Below, one piece after another: positions 10,201 to 21,944 of a stretch of 64,000 nucleotides of DNA (positions are counted from its first letter, which is position 1; each line of letters starts with the position of its first letter). The stretch is from positions 4,430,596 through 4,494,595 of the forward strand of contig NW_024720711.1 in the NCBI RefSeq assembly GCF_018991925.1, read 5' to 3'. Under the pieces are notes generated by a model. That model worked only from the letters and a program-made list of their open reading frames with translations. It had not been told where the DNA came from and did no database searches. Source of the DNA: Homarus americanus. Its lineage: Eukaryota; Arthropoda; Malacostraca; Decapoda; Nephropidae. Position numbers and translations under genes: made by a program.

Positions 10201-12710
10201 TTTAATATGCGAACAACTTCTCAGTCCTTGATACTGTATATTGTCTCACTTCCTGTAGACTTGCGACTCAAGTTTGTGACGCTGCTGATGTTCGTCGTGT
10301 TGTGCGTTACCATCACCATCACCATCTTGAAGTTTGGTGTTGGAGTTCTCGAGGATAACTTCGTGGCTGAGCTGTCCACGCATTATGACTCCTCCGCACA
10401 ATTCATGGCATTCTATGGTCTTCTTAACCTTTATCTCTACACGATGGCTTATGTTTATTCTCCATCAGAGAGAGCTTTACTGGGTGAGTATGGCACATTT
10501 TTGTAGTAAAGGTTTAAAGTAATTTTTCAGTAACATAATCATGGGTGACTTAGAATCCAGGGGCTACTTTGAAAATTTTGATCTTTCAAAATTCATTTTG
10601 ATTTTCATGAAAGAAATACTAATAAAAGGTGTGAGTGACATCAGTAGCTCATACACAGTAGTAATGCATCTTTGTTAACAGTGTAAGTCTTATATGAAGC
10701 ACAAAAGATGTTTTTCACAGTGAATGTTATGATCATTTTCAGCTGAACAATCCAAAATTTGAATCAAAATGAGATTATTTCAGTTCACACATCTTTGGGT
10801 GTTTCAGATTCAAACGGGGGTTTGTTTAAAAGTTGATTGACTACTTGACGAAGTATAATGCCATCTTTTTGAAGGACTGCCAGTCATAAAGTATTGTGTG
10901 AAATGGGTAGCGTGAATATGTTTGTTTGTTTGGTAGCTAACGTAGAGGACATAGGTTCACACGTATGAACATCAGTTGACAAAGTAGTTAGGAGGAAGAA
11001 AATACCAAAGGTGAGATTAATTTTTATGAAGAAAATATACATTGGATATTAACTTTAATAACACTGACTTTTTATTAAAGTTAACGAGTTTTCTTGACTG
11101 GGTGACATGATCAGTGCTGGAGAAAAAGCTATACATGTACTGTACTTTGTAAACTTAGAGAAGGTATTTGACAGGTTAACATTGTTATGTTATTACTGCA
11201 CTTCAACAACTAAGGTCTTTAAGCATGAACAATTAAAAATAATGAGAGATAGAAATGTCTCTTGATTTTGTACATACTGTACATATACAGTATGTGCAGG
11301 ATATTAGCAAAATAACTAATAAAAATTTCTTGTTTCATTAAAATTGAGAGAGACACTCTCTTACCCTTCTCTTCGCTGGATTTAGCACTTACTTTAGGCA
11401 TGGTAACAGATATATACATGCACAAATGCTGGAAGAAACAAAAGTAAACCTGGGAGACCACAACAATGTGTGGCGAGGTGCGGCAGGAAAAAGATTGATC
11501 ATGCCAAAACAATGATGCGTTAGCGCAGGGGTTTTCAAGCTGGGGTTTGCGAATACCCAGGGGTACACAGGAGGGTTAATGTAATACCATTCTATATTCA
11601 GTATCTCAGTAATGGGGGTATGGGTCAATGGTCTGATAACTCAGGGGGTACCTGGTGAGAAAAAGTTTGAGAACCCTTGATCTAGCAGAAGGCTCTGCTG
11701 ATGGAAAAGCAAATACCAACATAAATTTGTTCCACGAAAAGGAATTCCTTTATAAGGAATGATTAATGTACAGACGTACAAAATCTATAGAACCATATTA
11801 TTGTGACATGCTAAAATAACCTCTGTGATGCTTGATAATGTGTTCCACAATGCAGCAGACAGATGTGAGATTTGCAGAGACTGATGGTACTCACATTGAA
11901 TCTTAGACCTAAGTTTGATATCAAAAGTGTAATTGATTGTGTTACAGTAATACAGTTAAATCTTGAATTACCATTTATTTTATTCTTTTTTTTCAACCAA
12001 ATACCTGTAGATAGGAATTTTTGGACCACAATATTTGATAATGTTACCCTTCATGCTGGAGGCTGGCCAGTTATAGGGCCACCTGAATTTGTTTAGATGT
12101 AGAAGGTGTTGCCAACACAACAACCACACCCTAAATTAACAACCTGTATGACCCAGTGTCAAGGGAAGACCAATAAGACTGGACAACATGCCAATTACAC
12201 TGGCCAACCATTACCCCAGAATACAATCTGCAGGCATCGAACCTGGGACCATTTGCTTGCGAGGCGAGCATGCTGACCATTACACCACAGATCTAGTACA
12301 TTATTGTACTGGTGACTGCATCTCCTCAAGGGTTAGCTTTTGGTATATGAATCACAAGATGATTTGTGGTGATTATTTTTATTGTGTAGTTGGTAGTACT
12401 GTAGTACAGTATGCATGAAATATCCAATCTAAACTTGATTTAAAAATGGGATTTCAGCATCAGTCTTTAATTTATTGTCTTCTTTTTCAAAATGACTTCT
12501 GACTAATTACTTGGAAGACACTAGGCATTCATAATATACGTACAGTATTTATTGATGATAATCCCTACTATTTCAGAAACGCACATAATAAAGGATAATC
12601 CAGCATTTAGTATGGTGAATGACTCAGACGAGGATGTGATATACGGTTCAGATGATGACACCAGGAGGCCCTTAAATAGAGGCAGTAATGACAACGATGA
12701 AAGTGATTAA
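1098..12710 (+). CDS. TMEM181: TMEM181 orthologue, C-terminal half (5 exons, 5' end outside window)
   Basis: Multi-pass membrane protein of the GOST family (GPR107/GPR108, TMEM87, Wntless relatives). These have a luminal N-terminal domain and a seven-helix C-terminal domain; the cellular role of TMEM181 is poorly defined. Coding segments 1098-1225, 3603-3752, 3906-4008, 10259-10483 and 12577-12710 all have AG/GT borders and compatible phases. They join to 245 complete residues plus stop. Five hydrophobic helices are readable, for example around FLCALLLFWLCVYHGL, FFFIIGSFYVLYLAYL and FYGLLNLYLYTMAYV. The conserved block NFVAELSTHY and the acidic tail DNPAFSMVNDSDEDVIYGSD are characteristic of TMEM181. 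N-terminal exons must lie before position 1. The intron between exons 3 and 4 (6.25 kb) carries nested transposons. Identification rests on family recall, without a database search, but several blocks agree. Confidence 0.93.
1226..1405 (+). repeat. 45-bp minisatellite starting at the TMEM181 exon a donor
   Basis: Four units of exactly 45 bp (1226-1270, 1271-1315, 1316-1360, 1361-1405), each ending in (A)TAG or CAG, with a decayed fifth unit after 1405. Units 1, 3 and 4 begin GTGAGT, GTAAAT and GTAAGT, so splice-donor-like sequence recurs every 45 bp. Unit 2 begins CTCAGT and has lost it. Confidence 0.85.
1632..2556. mobile_element. Fold-back (long inverted repeat) element, ~925 bp
   Basis: The two halves are inverted copies of each other. 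The left end TATAGCGC, followed by a stretch containing CAGCTGAGAAAAGATGCC, is mirrored by GGGGCATCTTTTCTCAGCTG ending GCGCTATA at 2549-2556. Inner parts also pair: CAGAATCACATTGAAATATT near 2021 against AATATTTCAATGTGATTCTG near 2169. Only about 100 bp at the centre is unpaired. There is no coding capacity; it looks like a fold-back MITE. It lies in a TMEM181 intron. The open frames on its minus strand are by-products of the repeat. Confidence 0.8.
2557..3602. other. TMEM181 intron remainder
   Basis: Intronic sequence between the fold-back element and exon b. It ends in a pyrimidine-rich tract before the acceptor at 3602. No other feature recognised. Confidence 0.5.
3603..3752 (+). CDS. TMEM181: TMEM181 exon b
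   Basis: Acceptor CCTCTTTCAG, donor CAG|GTGAGG, exactly 50 codons in phase 0. It begins NERSFLSFYLPKLCIVG and ends ETNHFQ. It holds a hydrophobic helix (LCIVGLLWLTAVIMAGL) followed by a polar loop. Confidence 0.93.
3906..4008 (+). CDS. TMEM181: TMEM181 exon c
   Basis: The acceptor lies after a poly-T tract (TTTTTTTTCTCAG) and the donor is G|GTAAGT. It encodes KFKIFFFIIGSFYVLYLAYL and ITAYSELRAMPYF, then the first base of an Asp codon (phase 1). It holds one membrane helix. Confidence 0.93.
5385..5455. repeat. 21-bp tandem repeat in the transposase tail region
   Basis: Three to four copies of a 21-bp unit (CTCCTCCTCGGCTGCTGTGT plus one base). On the minus strand, in the transposase frame past the TAA, it encodes AAEEEHT repeats. 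Open frames on both strands here (5104-5622, 5213-5467, 5368-5583) are by-products. Confidence 0.75.
5501..7117 (-). pseudogene. Tigger transposase pseudogene
   Basis: Cut-and-paste transposase of the pogo/Tigger type (CENP-B-like DNA-binding region plus DDE/D catalytic core). It reads from Met at 7117 (MASKRPTSATDASVVKK). Frame breaks lie near 7007-7010 (one base lost in a G run) and near 6765-6775. An in-frame TAG at 5954-5956 falls where Trp is expected, and a TAA lies at 5501-5503. Catalytic-core motifs survive: VFNVDETGIFWKRMP (first Asp), ILLIVDNAPAHP (second), LTDQGVIDVFKAYY (third). The final TAA falls inside a QSTLD-x-FF motif, and the frame continues past it into a repeated AAEEEHT tract. 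The copy cannot make a full protein without several changes. Confidence 0.88.
7507..7553. repeat. (GT)n-(CA)n palindromic microsatellite
   Basis: A (GT) run directly followed by TCTGTCTA and a (CA) run, so the two arms can pair. It lies in the right half of the older element. Confidence 0.85.
8568..8893. mobile_element. Tigger-type MITE, family 'CAGCCACTCCTCGACTTAC'
   Basis: Termini CAGCCACTCCTCGACTTAC and GTAAGTCGAGGAGTGGCTG are inverted repeats. TA follows on the right; the left flank has drifted. The interior shares a long block (GAAAATCTAAAATGGGTGTC...) with the copy at 21675-21944. Non-coding. Confidence 0.85.
8894..10258. other. TMEM181 intron remainder
   Basis: AT-rich intron ending in CTTCCTGTAG before exon d. 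No gene or element recognised. Confidence 0.5.
10259..10483 (+). CDS. TMEM181: TMEM181 exon d
   Basis: Acceptor TTCCTGTAG, donor G|GTGAGT, 225 bp. It completes Asp and reads DLRLKFVTLLMFVVLCVTIT, then the family block NFVAELSTHYDSSAQFMAFY, a further helix (GLLNLYLYTMAYV) and YSPSERALL. It ends in phase 1. Confidence 0.94.
10484..11525. other. TMEM181 intron remainder
   Basis: Intron between exons d and e, up to the hAT-like element. No gene recognised. Confidence 0.5.
11526..11679. mobile_element. Short hAT-like MITE
   Basis: The left end CAGGGGTTTTCAA and right end TTTGAGAACCCTTG are imperfect inverted repeats of the CAGGG hAT type. The flanking 8-mers (CGTTAGCG, ATCTAGCA) match only in part. 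The interior is GGGGGTA-rich and non-coding. Confidence 0.6.
12170..12305 (-). repeat. tRNA-derived SINE fragment
   Basis: Read on the minus strand: ATCTGTGGTGTAATGGTCAG (A-box-like), then GGTCCCAGGTTCGATGCC (B-box-like), with a pairable acceptor stem (ATCTGT/GCAGAT). The anticodon arm is irregular, so a SINE or tRNA pseudogene is more likely than a working tRNA. Confidence 0.55.
12577..12710 (+). CDS. TMEM181: TMEM181 exon e (terminal coding exon)
   Basis: Acceptor ACTATTTCAG; 43 codons and TAA at 12708-12710. It encodes ETHIIKDNPAFSMVNDSDED, then VIYGSDDDTRRPL and an acidic end (NDNDESD). The DNPAFSMxNDSD-DVIYGSD block is the conserved cytoplasmic tail of TMEM181. Confidence 0.94.
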
Positions 12711-12990
12711 GGAAAGTTGAAGGTAGTGTAAATTGTCCTCATTTGATATAAGAGAGTGAGCGAGTGAGGAGCAGGAGGCACACAGTACTGTACAGTACAA
12801 TATTGCATCAGGTCATAAAACATCCAGCAAGAGATGGATAGTTTGGGGAATATTTCTCAGCCATATAGCTACATATATGTTGGATATAGCTGTTTATTTA
12901 TGGAAAAGTTTAAATATTTTAATGAAAAACTAAAAAATACTAAAAAGCAAAGTATTTTAATGGAACAGACTGGTAATCAATAAAGATTTA
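12711..12990 (+). other. TMEM181: TMEM181 3'UTR with polyadenylation signal
   Basis: Non-coding sequence after the stop; AATAAA at 12979-12984 is the first canonical signal. A second AATAAA at 13829-13834 would give a longer 3'UTR. Confidence 0.6.
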
Positions 12991-15900
12991 ACAGATTTCT
13001 TATTTGAATTTACATACTGTGTTTGTTTTGTGAATTTCAAACTCTAGTTGTGGGTAAATTGACCTTTTGATTGGTTTCATGGTTACCCTGGCCTTTTATT
13101 TTTTTTGCTAAGTATTTTCTTGTACATAAAATATTGTTAAATCTTTCAAAATACAGTAATCAAATTTTCCCTTACAATACAGTATTGAGATTTCATGAAT
13201 GGCAGAGTTTTAGTGTTTGCTCTGTTGCAAAGTGTGTCACAATGATGATCACTGATCAGCCATGGTAAAGGTTGACACCACTGTGTTCGGTCTTATGATA
13301 CCGGAGGATTTTACACGACGAAGAACTGAATACAGTATATGTGCTCTTCTGTGCCCAATTCTCTGCCAGGTCTTTACATGACTGAAACGTATGTATGTGT
13401 GCAATATTATACCCAATCTGTTTGGGTTTCTATTAGACCTTAAGAGTATCTGTGTATTACTGTGTCCAGTCTTTTGATGCTTAGCCTGATGATTTTGGTA
13501 AATAAGATACAGTATCTCATTTTAGATCTAAATGATTATTTTTTACTCATCAGGTGATTGTCATGTGTCTTATTTTATACTTTTTATGCAGGTGAACTTG
13601 TTCATTTGTGTTAATGTCTATGCCGATAGTTGTGTGTGTCATGATGATATGTCTCTATTTGTTAAGTAAATGATATTAATATTGTTGTAAAAATATTAAA
13701 TATAATACTTCACGAGAAAAGTAAGCTCCTTTACAGCAATTTGTGGCTTCCCACTGAAATAGATTTATAATTCATTTATATGTATGCTATAGCTACTAAT
13801 GAAGTTTTAATGGTTGTTAAATTTGGGAAATAAAGTACAGGAAATCATTCAGTAACTGTCAGTACTTACATGGTGTACACCCTGGCACCAGTGAGATCAT
13901 AAATAGGAAAGTCTGCAAATGATTCTCCTGTGTCTGAATGTCCCAAGGAAATCTTTGATTGTGAAGGTATTTGCTTGATTAGGCTTGAAAATAGATCTTC
14001 TTAATATTTTACCTGAATGAGTGATGGCAAATCTGTGAATAGATTAGGCAGGTTCTTATACTTACTTACTTGACTACCTACTCCCTGACAGGTAAAGTCT
14101 TGTATCTATCTTTTTCTGTTGACAGCTAAGTTAGGGGAGCAGTTGCACTTAAGGATATTTGTGAGGGATTCTGTTTATATGTGACAAGGTCCTTAATCTT
14201 TCTCTTCTACCCTTTCAGTTCCTTCTTACAATGACAGAAAATATGAAAGACCCATTTTTTAAGGCTCAATGCCCCAGGGGATATCTCTGGTTATGTACTG
14301 TATTACCTTGGAACTCTGGTACTATTAGAACTGGGAAGACTAAATTTATATATTCTTCAGTTTTCTGAACAAAGTTACTGGTACTGTACTTCCCTGTGTC
14401 CTCCCGTAATTTGAAACCAAGAAGTGTCTCTGTGATGAGGTTTCTGAGGTAAATTGGTGTACAGTTTAGTGATGCAAATCTATTACCGGTAGGCAGAATT
14501 TATCTACTAGAATTACAAGCCGTATTTGTTATTACAAAGAAAAAACGGGTCACAGTTCATAAAGAGTAACTCAGTGTTCCCATATTAGGTTTTCTTTTAT
14601 TGTGTAACTCCCTTGGTTCTTTAATTGTTTATGCCTTTCTGTATTAAAGGGAACTTTAAATTCTTATTGCCTTTGGATTTTTTGTTGTAATACCGTATAT
14701 GATAGCAAACAAAGAAAAGTCATTGCCAGAGGTTGGCTTACTCCACTATATTTTTGCAAATAAATTGTGAAAGTTCGTTAAGTATATATTCAGTACTGTT
14801 GTACTGGTTTATTTGTTAAAACAGTAATTGATAATAATCACTTTGTTGAGTAGTTTACTTTACTGGTGTGTAAATAATGTACAGAATATACAAATTCCCT
14901 AGGGAATTAAATATGGATTCCCTTAGTTAATGTATATAGATTAATGTCATTCAACAATAGACAAATCCATTAAGTTTAGAGCAATTGAGTTAACTCACTC
15001 TGGGGAGAAGCGAGAAGCCGATTGTTTTGTTTACAAATGCTGACATTAGTTCAGGGCGATCAGGCAACTACAGAGTGATCTGTGCCCAGGGTTCTAGTCA
15101 TAGGTATGTGTGGTGTTTCTATATAAAAGCAAGAGTGAAATAGCAGTTTATATAAACTCAACAACTCAATTGTGCTATTACACTGTATTTTAAATACACT
15201 GTATACAGTACTTTGAGTTCTTGCTATTAATCTTAGGTGCTTAATACTTGTAGTTGGTTTACATTGTATGAGTTCACAAAGTTCTGCCATCAACAGACCC
15301 AGAAAACAATTTTTTATATGAAGAGGACAGCCAGTGGAATGATCAGAGTAATGTGTTGCCTGTGGTCTGTCAGTGTTCAGTTATGCTATTTTTTATTATT
15401 GTTTCAAATCCTCCAATTTTCTGAGACTCCCAAATACTGTAGCCGATTCTCCGATTTCCAAGGTTCTACTGTATACATATTCTGCGTGAGGGTCATGATG
15501 TGCTATGTACATTGTACATGTTCTTTTTATATCCACATTATAATGTAAAACAGGCCATAGGGACAGCTCTCTTGTTACTGTCTGTGTATTCTGTCTCTTA
15601 TTTTTCCTTGGCTCCCACATGCCTAGGTTGGATCCAGGTAACAAATGGTCAGGGAGAGTAATGCACGAAAATTGTAGAAAGTAATAGGACATGAGACTTT
15701 AAGTAATAATGTGGCTGTTTAGTTCAGTAGTTATGCACCACTTGCTAATATTCCAGACATTTTACTTTTAACCTTCAACTTTGACCTTTAACATTGACTT
15801 ACATTTAGTGTTCTATACATTATGTAATGATGATTTATACTGTATTGAGTTGACATTTCATCAGAATCTGTCATAACAGATATCGACAAGAGTAAGTTAT

Positions 15901-18120
15901 GGGACACTTAAGACAAGCAGGCAGACACCCAGATGGATGAATTGGCTCATACCATAATATATATTTTTTTATCTCTCTTCAAAAAGTGAAAAAGGAGGAA
16001 GTGATTGTTATCTTCAATAGACATTTTTACATATGCAAAATATGACTGTTGTATGGTTGTAAGTACAACACATTTTCATATTTACAGTACAGTACTGTAT
16101 TCACCATTGTTATGGCTACTTGACATCCCAGCCTATTCTAGTGGGAGAACCATCCATTGGATGACAAGCAGTTTAGAATTTGTGTCATCTATAAATGTCT
16201 ATATCTGTTGTGGCACAGTTACCTAGGATATACAACTGTATTGCTCAACAGGTTAAATAATGGGTATTGTTAGCAGCTTTAATCCTTTGTACAGTATGTG
16301 ATATTTTGAAAGTGAAGGCAGGTAGTAGAAAGTTTGAAAGCTCTCCCTGGGAAATGTTGTGCTGTGGGAAGTATAATTTCTCATGTACATAGATGTTAAT
16401 ATAAAGACGCCATCAAGAAAACTCTTATTCATATTCATTACTGTGCCCCTTGGATCTTATTTCTTTAACATTTTGTCTCTGTGGCATGTGAAGATCTCAG
16501 ATCACTCTGTTAACCACTAGAACCTGTGACATTTGAGGATCATGATACTTCATCCACCTTTCTCTGTGGCATTTGTGGAGCACGGATCTTGCCGCTTGAA
16601 CTACCTGCTTCCCAACAGTGCATTGTAACAGACCATCTGGAATGGTCTTCTATCAATCCTCAGATAAAGCATAATTTTAGCTTTTCATAAGGCTAAAGAG
16701 ACATCATAGTAGTATACCGTAGTTGTGTATCATACATTGCATTTTTATATCGACTTTGGTAACACAATGTCTCATACATTGTTAATGTACTCATATAAAT
16801 ATATTTTAAAGATACTTACTAGCAGGTACAACCTGTCATCTCTTATTTTTTCACAGATTTTTATACAGTAGAATCCACAAGTTCACATTTCTTGGAACCA
16901 ACATGGTGGCAATGTTAACAACTTGTTGAAGTTATGATCAGGTTATAACATAGGCTCCTAGACCCTGGGACCACAAACCCAATATGACAGGTACTGTACC
17001 AACATGTCACACACATGTGTAAAACCCAAATTATCATGTACATAAAAACTTTACACCATGAATACAATATTTAGTGCTGTATACTATTGACTCCAAGAGT
17101 CCACTTTAACCACAATGAGACTGGAATTGGCCATAAATAGAAAAAGAATAATTCATGTACCGTTCTGTGTAGAGTAAATCATAATTACCGTGTATAAAGC
17201 CAGTGTCTTTTCACTCAAGTGGGAATTGTTGTAAGCCTCATGAACAACATGTTTGTGTGTCACTTGGAAAGGAAGGTACATACATGGTTTTGTAGGAGGT
17301 GGGGGAGAGAGAGAGAGAGGGAGGTCTGTAGACTCATATGGAGGACCAATACAGTTGTGGTACACAGCTGACTCCCAGTACAGTACATGGGACTATAGGT
17401 ACTATATGAAGTTCTGTGAAAATTTACTGTAAGCCTTAACTGAAGTGTAGACTCATACCTTCAAGTGTTAGCCCAGTGCTGCTGCTTGCATAAAAAGACA
17501 GAGCCGACAGGTCTTTTAACTAGGATTTTACACATCTGCTGATTTCAAGACCTGGCAGAGGCATCTGCTCAGAAACTTCATTTACTTACTCTTGTGGCTT
17601 TTGAATTTTTAATACATTATTATTTGGGGGGGGGATCATTAGTTGAAAGGAACTAAGCCAGGATGTCATCTTTCTATGAGTGAACTAGTGGTATTCTACT
17701 GTCCCATTAGTTCTTTTGTGTGTTTGTATAAGTTGTCCAAACTCTCAAAGATTTAGAGAGCATTCTGTTTAAAAATTATATTTAGTCCTAACATTGAATA
17801 ACCTACAGTACAGTTGTGTGTTTAGCTCTTTAAGGAAATGGATGTAATTGTCATTATGTTTGATGTAACATTTATTAAGAAATGTGAGAGGTTTTTAATA
17901 CAACATGGTTGTGTGTGTTGGTGGTTTGACAGAGATTAGCAGCAGAGCTTTGCTTTGTCGGAAAATAGATCTCACATTAATAATTCAAATCTTCATGTTA
18001 GTTACCGTATGTGGCTTCAGAAATTTTTTAATGACATTACATAAGAAAATAGTTTATAATTTACAACTAGAATTATCTTCAGAGAATTTAATTAAAGATG
18101 TGATAATGTGTTCCCATTCC
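12991..18120. other. Intergenic, no recognised gene
   Basis: AT-rich sequence with no coding signal in any frame beyond short chance frames. It contains many copies of TACTGTA/TACAGTA. The first kilobase could be alternative TMEM181 3'UTR. Confidence 0.5.
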
Positions 18121-18123
18121 TTT

Positions 18124-18142
18124 TTATTATTATTATTATACT

Positions 18143-18200
<58 letters not shown>
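18124..18200. repeat. (ATT)n microsatellite
   Basis: ATT repeat interrupted once by ACTGT. It gives an artefactual poly-Ile/Tyr frame. Confidence 0.95.
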
Positions 18201-18201
<1 letters not shown>

Positions 18202-19460
18202 CATGGAGAGTGTACACAACTATAATATCAAAACTTCTGTTAAACCAGTCAGCCTTCAAATCGCTTACATGTATGAAAACTTTGCTTGATTAATGTCATG
18301 ATTGGGAGGATTACTTCAGGAAGCTGTCCGTGCCATCAAAGTTTTTTTTTTATTAATTGCCAAAGATGTACAAAAGAATGTATTTAAGTTGGTTGTTTAT
18401 TATGTGTGATGACAAGACATGTTGTTGTGTGTTTGTGTCTGTATCATATGTAAAGTAGTGAAGCAAAACAATGTACCTACAATCTTCCCAGAACATTTCG
18501 TCCACCACACATCTCCAGAGGTTTACTGTCAAATGGATCTCATCCTGATAAGGTGTAGCCGAACCATTAAGATTTGTACCCTTTAGACCTGGGACTCCAA
18601 TTCAGATAGTCAAGTTAGGTTAAAGTTTTTTAGGGCTTGGGTTTATTTGACCAGTCACCTCTCGAGACACTAGTACTGTATTCTACTGAAATCCCAATGG
18701 GAATACTTGGTAATATTTGCTGAAGAATTGTGCTCTATGGTAACTGTAACTATTTACTTTTTTTTCAGTTTATAAAAAAATACCTAAGACGTTTTTGTGG
18801 TCCACATAGATACAGTATACACTATACACTTAGGATTTATTTGCTCTTGAAAATTTTGTGTAGTTTATTCTCTAGTTTGGTCACTCCTATCCATGTCTCT
18901 ACTGAATTTGTTTAGGTGAATATACAATACAGCACTACCAAAGAGGGATGAGTATAGGAGTGTTTATATACTGTTATAAGTCATAGAAAGTGCAGTATAG
19001 AGTATGTACAGATAAAACCCAGGGTTCTTTAATGTTAAATTTGTAAACTCTTAAGTGAAATACTTATATCACAAGTTACAGATAGTTATCAAGTGAATGA
19101 AATACCTTGTATACCTGTAAGTCTCAGGAGATGATATTGAAAGTCAGTCCATGTTTAGTGTGATAATTTAATAATATTACCTACTGAAATACAGGATTTT
19201 AACAATATTGATAATTATTTTCTACATCGTTGTGTGGAATAAATACAAGTGGTAGATAAGCTGGAGCCATTAGTAGTGGCCAGCAAGTGAGTTGATGCAG
19301 AGTAACACACACACTCATGACTGCAACACACCCATTTACTTTAATAATTTCTAATAGAATAATGAAATAAATATAATTAATGCTAATTTTGGCTTTATAG
19401 GTATAATAACTTTGAAAATAAACCACAGTCCAAGTTATTTTCTTATCAACTACAGTATTG
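18201..19460. other. Intergenic, no recognised feature
   Basis: No exon, element end or RNA gene recognised. Confidence 0.45.
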
Positions 19461-19462
19461 TA

Positions 19463-19645
19463 CAGTCAGAAACAAAAGTCCTGCCACCTCTTCTGCTGCT
19501 CCATGAACCCTGAGATTCAGACTTGTATATCCGAAGTATTTATAGACAGAGTAGTGCATCAGTGCGTACTGCTTTGGGTTCACGAGTCTGAATCTTGGGG
19601 TTCGTGGAGCAGCAGAGGAGGCGACTGGACTTTTGTTCATGGCTG
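19463..19645. mobile_element. Fold-back MITE with TA flanks
   Basis: TA|CAGTCAGAAACAAAAGTCC at the left and GGACTTTTGTTCATGGCTG|TA at the right. The inverted arms reach about 70 bp inward (TCTGCTGCTCCATGAACCC against GGGTTCGTGGAGCAGCAGA-like sequence). Non-coding; Tc1/mariner-type target. Confidence 0.8.
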
Positions 19646-20126
19646 TACATTGAAAATAAAGAATCCTACAGTATTATGTATTGGCTATGAAATTATATCT
19701 GCCATTCACCACCCAGCTTGTGGCTCCTAACCATAACATACAGTATAATCCTAAATGTGTTATGGTATTAACCAGTCGAGGAAGAAATAGCTGTAAAATA
19801 CTCACACTTTATTATTCATTCATTCACCTGGTAATTTGGACAGTTTGCAAGATATGTATATGAACTACAGGTATTTTAATTTTTGAGCTTTTGTTGTATG
19901 TTACTTGTTCCTAAGTTAAGTTTGACCTTTATCTGGTAGGTCAGTGCATATATCAATCATCTGTAGATTCAACTCCTGTATCTGTTCATTAACCCTTAAA
20001 ATGGCGGCCATCATTGGTGGAAATTCCATGTTCAATTGCATTCCATTTTTTGTGCATATATTGTACAGTATATCCTTGCTAATGAAAGTCAACAACTATA
20101 TGCACAATGCATGTAGAGATGATATA

Positions 20127-20434
20127 CAGTCTCTCCCCGACTTACGACATATTTGACTTACGACAACCCTGACAAACGATGGCCCTGTCTCCTCTGCTTC
20201 ATCCAATTAATGTAGTCTCCATGCTTAATTAAAAAATTATTGAGGCCCTGTGTGCATTCAGCTGACTACATTAAAGGCAAGTGCACAATAACACTTCATT
20301 CATTTTTCATTATTGATTACTTTTACTGTATACTGTATTTCATTTTAGAATTTCTATGTATAGTATTATTTTCGCCTTTTCGACTTACGACCTGGTCGTC
20401 GGAACGGAATCCAGTCGTAAGTCGAGGAGAGACT
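20127..20434. mobile_element. Tigger-type MITE
   Basis: TA|CAGTCTCTCCCCGACTTACG at the left and CGTAAGTCGAGGAGAGACT at the right. The interior, with an AATGTAGTCTCCATG block and ATTCAGCTGACTACATTAAA, is shared in the opposite sense with 59281-59671. Confidence 0.8.
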
Positions 20435-20591
20435 ATGGAATTTGAATCGCAAATATATTTGATGCTCTATAAACTATGTAAGATGTATTGAGTAACACCA
20501 AGTGATATGTCCCAGCATAATGTAGCACTTGAGTTAGTAATGCCCATTCTGCCATTATAATCTAGCTTTAGTCCTGCTTAACCCCTCAATG

Positions 20592-20717
<126 letters not shown>

Positions 20718-21674
20718 CTGTATAAAGGTGAATATGACAAGAATATCATGATTAAGCTGTATATATTTTGTATGGATTACATATCAGTGCTACTCTTTTG
20801 ACACACATATGCTGTAATATTATATATACTCAATCTATTTGTCAATACTATACATCTATATTTTTTCTTCAGTGTTCTATGATTTTATTGAATGTAAATG
20901 TATACATTCACTACAATCTACAATACTGTACGTATATGAAAGATAATCATTCACTTTACAATTAAGATAGATACTGCTTGAGCTCTCACACCCTGGCCAC
21001 TCGAGAGGGCTGTATGTCATTTGTCTTGCAGTAACCAAAGTGCCATCTGCTATTGTACTAGAAAGACTCTTGCAAACTTTTGGTAGTTGAGCTTATGTGT
21101 AAAGGTTATCTTCTGTATTCTGCTGTGTCATGATAAAGGAAAGGAAGCATATAATTATTTACTGAGTTATGAGCAGTGGAGCATAAGATAGTTTCTCATA
21201 AGCTCTCCTGTGTTTCATGATAAAGTAAAATACATGATGAGACCACTCAAGGGACTGATGCCTGGAGGTGTGAATAGAGAAGAGGTATTGGTACAATCAC
21301 ATTTCCATTTAAAACAAAAGGCCACAGTACTGAAATGATGTGGAATAAAATTTAATTAAAATTTTATGAAAAATAGGTAGTTCATGTCCACTCGCTCCAA
21401 AAAGTATCTTCATGGTGGGGTCTGATGAATTTCAAAGTGAACACCACGACTCCTGTTGTCCCAGTAGGATTGTCAAAATCCTTCATCCATTTGTCATATT
21501 GTCTCACACAAAATAGTTTTCGATACTTTTGGAGCTCGCTCAGGAATCAAGAATATGAATTCAATATTTTTACTCATGTTGACAACACGTCCTTTTGACA
21601 GTAATCTTCACAAAGTTAACGTTAACACCAATACTGTATGTAGTTATACCGTACAGCAGGTGACTTTACATGTA

Positions 21675-21944
21675 CAGCTCCTCCCCGACTTACGACGGGG
21701 TAAGGGACCCAAATCCAGGTCGTAAGTCGAAAATGCTTAAATAATACGTACATAGAAAATCTAAAATGGGTGTCTCTTTTTCTTCTCACCACCACAAAAC
21801 TCTCACTTTTAAGATTGCAAGCCATTAAAATGAAAATTTTGTCTGTGTACTGATGTTGGGACTCGATAATACGTAATTTGACAAAATTTTGGTACGACTG
21901 AGGCAGGTCGTAAGTGCGGGCGGTCGTAAGTCGGGGAGGAGCTG
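21675..21944. mobile_element. Tigger-type MITE, second copy of the 8568 family
   Basis: TA|CAGCTCCTCCCCGACTTACG and GTAAGTCGGGGAGGAGCTG|TA. It has the same GAAAATCTAAAATGGGTGTC interior as 8568-8893 but slightly different termini. Confidence 0.87.
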
